Assembly (NCBI GenBank): GCA_963082875.1
Contig: OY720097.1
Span: 6,332,501-6,396,500, forward strand
Reading direction: 5' to 3'
DNA length: 64,000 nt
Source: Corella eumyota
Taxonomy: Eukaryota; Chordata; Ascidiacea; Phlebobranchia; Corellidae
How positions within the stretch are numbered: position 1 is the first letter of the stretch; each line of letters starts with the position of its first letter. Positions 60,900-64,000 of the stretch are shown one piece after another. Below the pieces are notes generated by a model. That model made no database searches. It had not been told where the DNA came from and was given only the letters and a program-made list of their open reading frames with translations. The position numbers were made by a program, and so were the translations under genes.

Positions 60900-62288
60900 A
60901 TGCCTTGTTTCAATAAAAGTGGCGTCTTCTTTTTGCTTTTGTCTTCAGCTCAACTTATATTCAATGTTTACGCACTGGGATCGCCTTACTTTATAATCGG
61001 AAACTTTACAGCGTAAGTTGTGCAATACAATTAGTTGGTTTTAAAGCAAAAAAAGTAAAGTCATTACCCGCTTCAAAGCCGGTTGGAAGATGCGCTCTGT
61101 TCACTGGGGTAATTTTTTGTTAAGCGTAAAACGAACCGAATAAGGAAACAAAGCGCATCTTGCAACCAGATTCTAAGCGGTAAATGGCTTCACATCTCCT
61201 TGTCGCTTTGTAGGGACTAATCGTCCAGATTTTAGATACAACTTTTTTTGTTTATTAATAAGTTTTTATGTTACGTTTTTAGCATTTTTTATTTTAACAC
61301 TAATTGGACACAATCAGCAAAATTTTACGACTTTTTAATTTATTTAGACAAAGAGTAAGCAACTTTGCAAATCCAGTCAATACCATGTTATTGAACACAA
61401 CCATACAACCCCAGGATTACATAGAAGCCGGGATTGGGATATTTGTAACGGTTGTTAACGGCGATGATATAACGGATAATAGAGAAGGTAAGGTTTGAAT
61501 ATTTTTATATAAATATTTTATCTCACAAATTATTGATATTTAATATTTACATAATTTTATTCTATAAAATTCATTAAGGTACTATAGTAAGGCTTCAAAC
61601 CAATAAATATTATTACCCCTTTACCCTCATGCAACATTGTGCTATTGACCGAAAATAAAAATTGTAAACAAAAAAACAAATTTATGTGAACCTAAATGTT
61701 TGGTTGGAATAATCTAAGTTTGGTAATTTTGTTTTCAGATCTAAAAACAGTTCTTGGTTTTCTTATTTTGTCAAGTATACATTCAATCTTAAACATACTG
61801 TATAGTTTGAACATTACTTTTCCAAAGTTATTTACAAGTTGTAGTTGTTGTTGCGAAGATTCTGATAAATGTTCTGAATGTTTAAAAGAAATGGCTGGTT
61901 CATTAAAAGATCTAGCTAAACAGAGTTTTTCTACAGGTAATTTAAAATTTTACAATTATATTGAATTGTCTACTGTGTTATAATTTACTATTAAAATAAC
62001 TTTTGTGGGTAGTTTTATTGTACGTTGCTTTCTGGAAAATTCACTAATCAAAATTAGAATCGTTTTTTTTAAGGTGTTAATTCCACTGTTGTCACTGCTC
62101 TATTTGGTTTCACGGCCGCTAATGAATTCCAGTTGTCTAATTACGGGCCAAATTTTTGGGTCCAATTCGTGTGTTTATTTACAGGTTTTGCTCAAGCTGG
62201 AGTGTCGATATGGTTAGTCGGCCGCAATGGTGAAAACAGATCGCAGGAAAGCCAAAACTCAGATATGAATTTAGAAAACCGTCGCTAA
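60900..62288 (+). CDS. FANP-motif membrane protein, copy 5 (intact)
   Basis: Four exons: 60900-61012, 61348-61487, 61739-61936 and 62074-62288, giving 221 aa with every donor and acceptor intact. TM1 is about residues 9-30 (FFLLLSSAQLIFNVYALGSP), followed by the sequon GNFTA. A conserved ectodomain of about 50 residues carries VSNFANPVNTM, the sequon of NTTIQPQDYIEAGIGIF, and DNRE. TM2 is about 86-108 (LKTVLGFLILSSIHSILNIL). A Cys-rich loop (CSCCCEDSDKCSEC) and a weakly hydrophobic block (VVTALFGFTA) precede TM3 at about 178-199 (FWVQFVCLFTGFAQAGVSIW); the tail is short and polar. That makes three or four spans. The alternating Cys-rich loop recalls tetraspan proteins, but I find no tetraspanin CCG or claudin W-GLW-C-C signature. 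Function unknown. Confidence 0.8.
61058..61190. repeat. Fold-back element in copy 5 intron 1
   Basis: Imperfect inverted repeat: TTGGAAGATGCGCTCTGTT at the left pairs with AACAAAGCGCATCTTGCAA at the right, and CATTACCCGCTT with AAGCGGTAAATGG. Arms are about 44 nt and the loop about 45 nt. It is either a small MITE or a hairpin RNA precursor. Confidence 0.75.
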
Positions 62289-64000
62289 TAAAATTATTAT
62301 TCCATATAACATTTGAGTAATATATACATATTATAGTTTGCATATGTAAATAAAAGTAGTGTAAAATTTTCGCTTTAAATATAAACTTTAAACAAAATAC
62401 AACAACAACTTTATTGTAATTTAATTTTATTATTTGTAAACCTTATATTCACAGATAAACGGATACACTTATGTAGAATTTAATTGTTGTGTATAACTTT
62501 GTAGAACTTGTTTGTAAAATTAAAAAAATAGTGAAAAAGTTGTAAATTTGTCAATTTAATAAAGGCTTTAAATTAACGACTTGAAATAGTGAAATTAAGT
62601 TACCGCAGCATTCAGAATAATTACACTAAAGAAATCTATTTTTATGTCCATTATCGATTTTATCAAATTTTTGAAATGATTTATTAGCGGGAGGTCAATT
62701 TTAGTGAGCTTCGGCGTTCATGCTAAATCATTTGGCTTGATCCCGGCTACATTTATGACGCATTTGTTGCTCTGTTTTTTATTTTGCTTTAAATAACTGG
62801 CAATATAGCTTTTTGGTCCGTTCGCTGGACGTAAAAACTCATAAATTAGTAAGGCCGAAGTAAGGCTTAACACACAATTAGACTTTCGCTTTTATACTTA
62901 ATTTGTTGATTATATACTTTGTAGTTTGTGTTTCATGTCATATTTTTGTGTCGCATTTATTTCGCATTTCCTGTAGTTTCAATTCTAATTAAAAGCCTCT
63001 TGTACAGATTACATTTGGTAGATTGAATCCTTGGGCAGGTTTTGGTAATAAGTTAGCGAGTTTGATTTAACACGACTATTTTGTGTATTTTAATTAAGTG
63101 TGGCCTTCTTATCGATGCTCTTCTTTACAGCGTCATCTATTGGGGTTTAATAATTGTATAAGCTATAGTAGAAGTTTATTAGATCCTACATCTTTACTAG
63201 TGCAAAGTTTAAAATATAGGTTTAAAGATAATGCGATGTATCGACCTTATATTAAACATAATATTATAGTGCTTCTGAAAAACACTTAATTTACGGAATT
63301 AAGCTAACTTTTTTTTCCATATAACCACCTAAAATCTTATTGGACAATGCAGATGAAAAAAAAATCATGTGTTTTTAAAAAAATGTTAAATTGTATTTGT
63401 ACGTTTTAATTGACTATTTTTTAAAAATTATTTTAAAATAACAATATTTTGTTTCCCTAATAATCGTAACCACAAAACTTAACAAGCATAATTTTATGAT
63501 AAACCCAAATATGTTGACACCATTTCCATTGTAATAAGTTAACTCAGACTTAAGGCGCAAATACTTTTTTGTGTAAAAACTTTTTTGGGATACGCTTTTC
63601 ATTAAAAAAAATTATTATGTAAAAAAGCTAGAAGACTTTTAATTATTTTAGGTGTACTTTACGGGGGCGCAGAATCTATTGGAAAAAATACGAAAACTTT
63701 TTCAATAAAACATAAACTAGTGGATGGGTTTGAATAAAACGAAAACAAACAAAACAAAACATTTTCAACGGCATATTACTTTATTGCCTTTCAAATTTAC
63801 TAATTACCCATTTTTCTATCTAAACATCAAGAAAAATTTTTTTTTTATATCGCTATAGACTAATAATATTATATTAAAAAGACAACTGTTAAACATTTTT
63901 TTATATCATTTAAACATGCTTGGTGTCAAAAGCACAAATTTTCTCATACTCGTTAATAAGATGCTAGTAAAACTATTCGTATTTTTATAGCAATGTTTAG
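62289..64000. other. Right-edge spacer
   Basis: 3' flank of copy 5 and AT-rich DNA. 63830-64000 repeats the sequence at about 59190-59440 (ATCGCTATAGACTAATAATA; TTAAACATGCTTGGTGTCAA; CGTTAATAAGATGCTAGTAA), which lies 1.5 kb upstream of copy 5. No gene found. Confidence 0.5.

Overview
The window reads as the nuclear genome of an invertebrate chordate, most likely an ascidian of the Ciona type. This is inference from very AT-rich DNA, many short GT-AG introns, metazoan genes (TMEM94, MPLKIP, an HNK-1-type carbohydrate sulfotransferase, polycystin-1 relatives), three metazoan-type U1 snRNA genes and tRNA-derived SINEs. Nothing viral, retroviral or CRISPR-like was seen.

Left part (1-28 kb), mostly single host genes. 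A TMEM94 orthologue runs off the left edge (minus, 1-8194). MPLKIP/TTDN1 follows (minus, 8917-9823), divergent from a four-EF-hand calmodulin-like gene (plus, 10841-11683). Next come a six-exon type II Golgi carbohydrate sulfotransferase (minus, 12497-15340), a 3.6-kb spacer, and an unrecognised type I membrane protein with a Thr-rich ectodomain and long basic tail (plus, 18972-21409). A compact polycystin-1 relative with TM1-PLAT-TM2-TM3 (minus, 23397-27212) is followed on the same strand by a small two-TM gene (22113-23123) that may be its continuation or an operon partner.

Middle and right (28-64 kb), a tandem array. Five copies of a four-exon membrane-protein gene family that I do not recognise lie at 29.9, 33.8, 44.7, 48.9 and 60.9 kb, all on plus. 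Exon 2 is 146, 146, 146, 146 and 140 nt, the intron phases (2,1,1) are kept, and they share FANP/FSNPHPS, a Thr/Val-Ile-x-Pro block and DNREG motifs. Only the last copy is clean. The other four each carry a different lesion: a lost splice donor, a nonsense codon, an exon-3/4 fusion with a frame break, and an early stop. The array grew by segmental duplication. One unit carried an intronless methyltransferase gene plus a family member; another carried a U1 snRNA gene plus a family member. A repeat at the right edge suggests a further copy just outside.

The array is interrupted by a Helitron with both ends definable (36501-42865). It has an uninterrupted 1459-aa Rep-helicase and a small coiled-coil ORF. 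A 474-bp hAT-type MITE with an 8-bp target duplication (47086-47559) sits in only one of the U1-bearing units. On the minus strand, 51121-58807 holds 19 in-frame exons of a polycystin-1-like protein from the GPS cleavage site to the stop. No ectodomain exon was found in the window. A third, diverged U1 gene lies in one of its introns.

Exon boundaries were placed by eye, by reading-frame continuity and GT/AG signals. No alignment, transcript or database check was possible.
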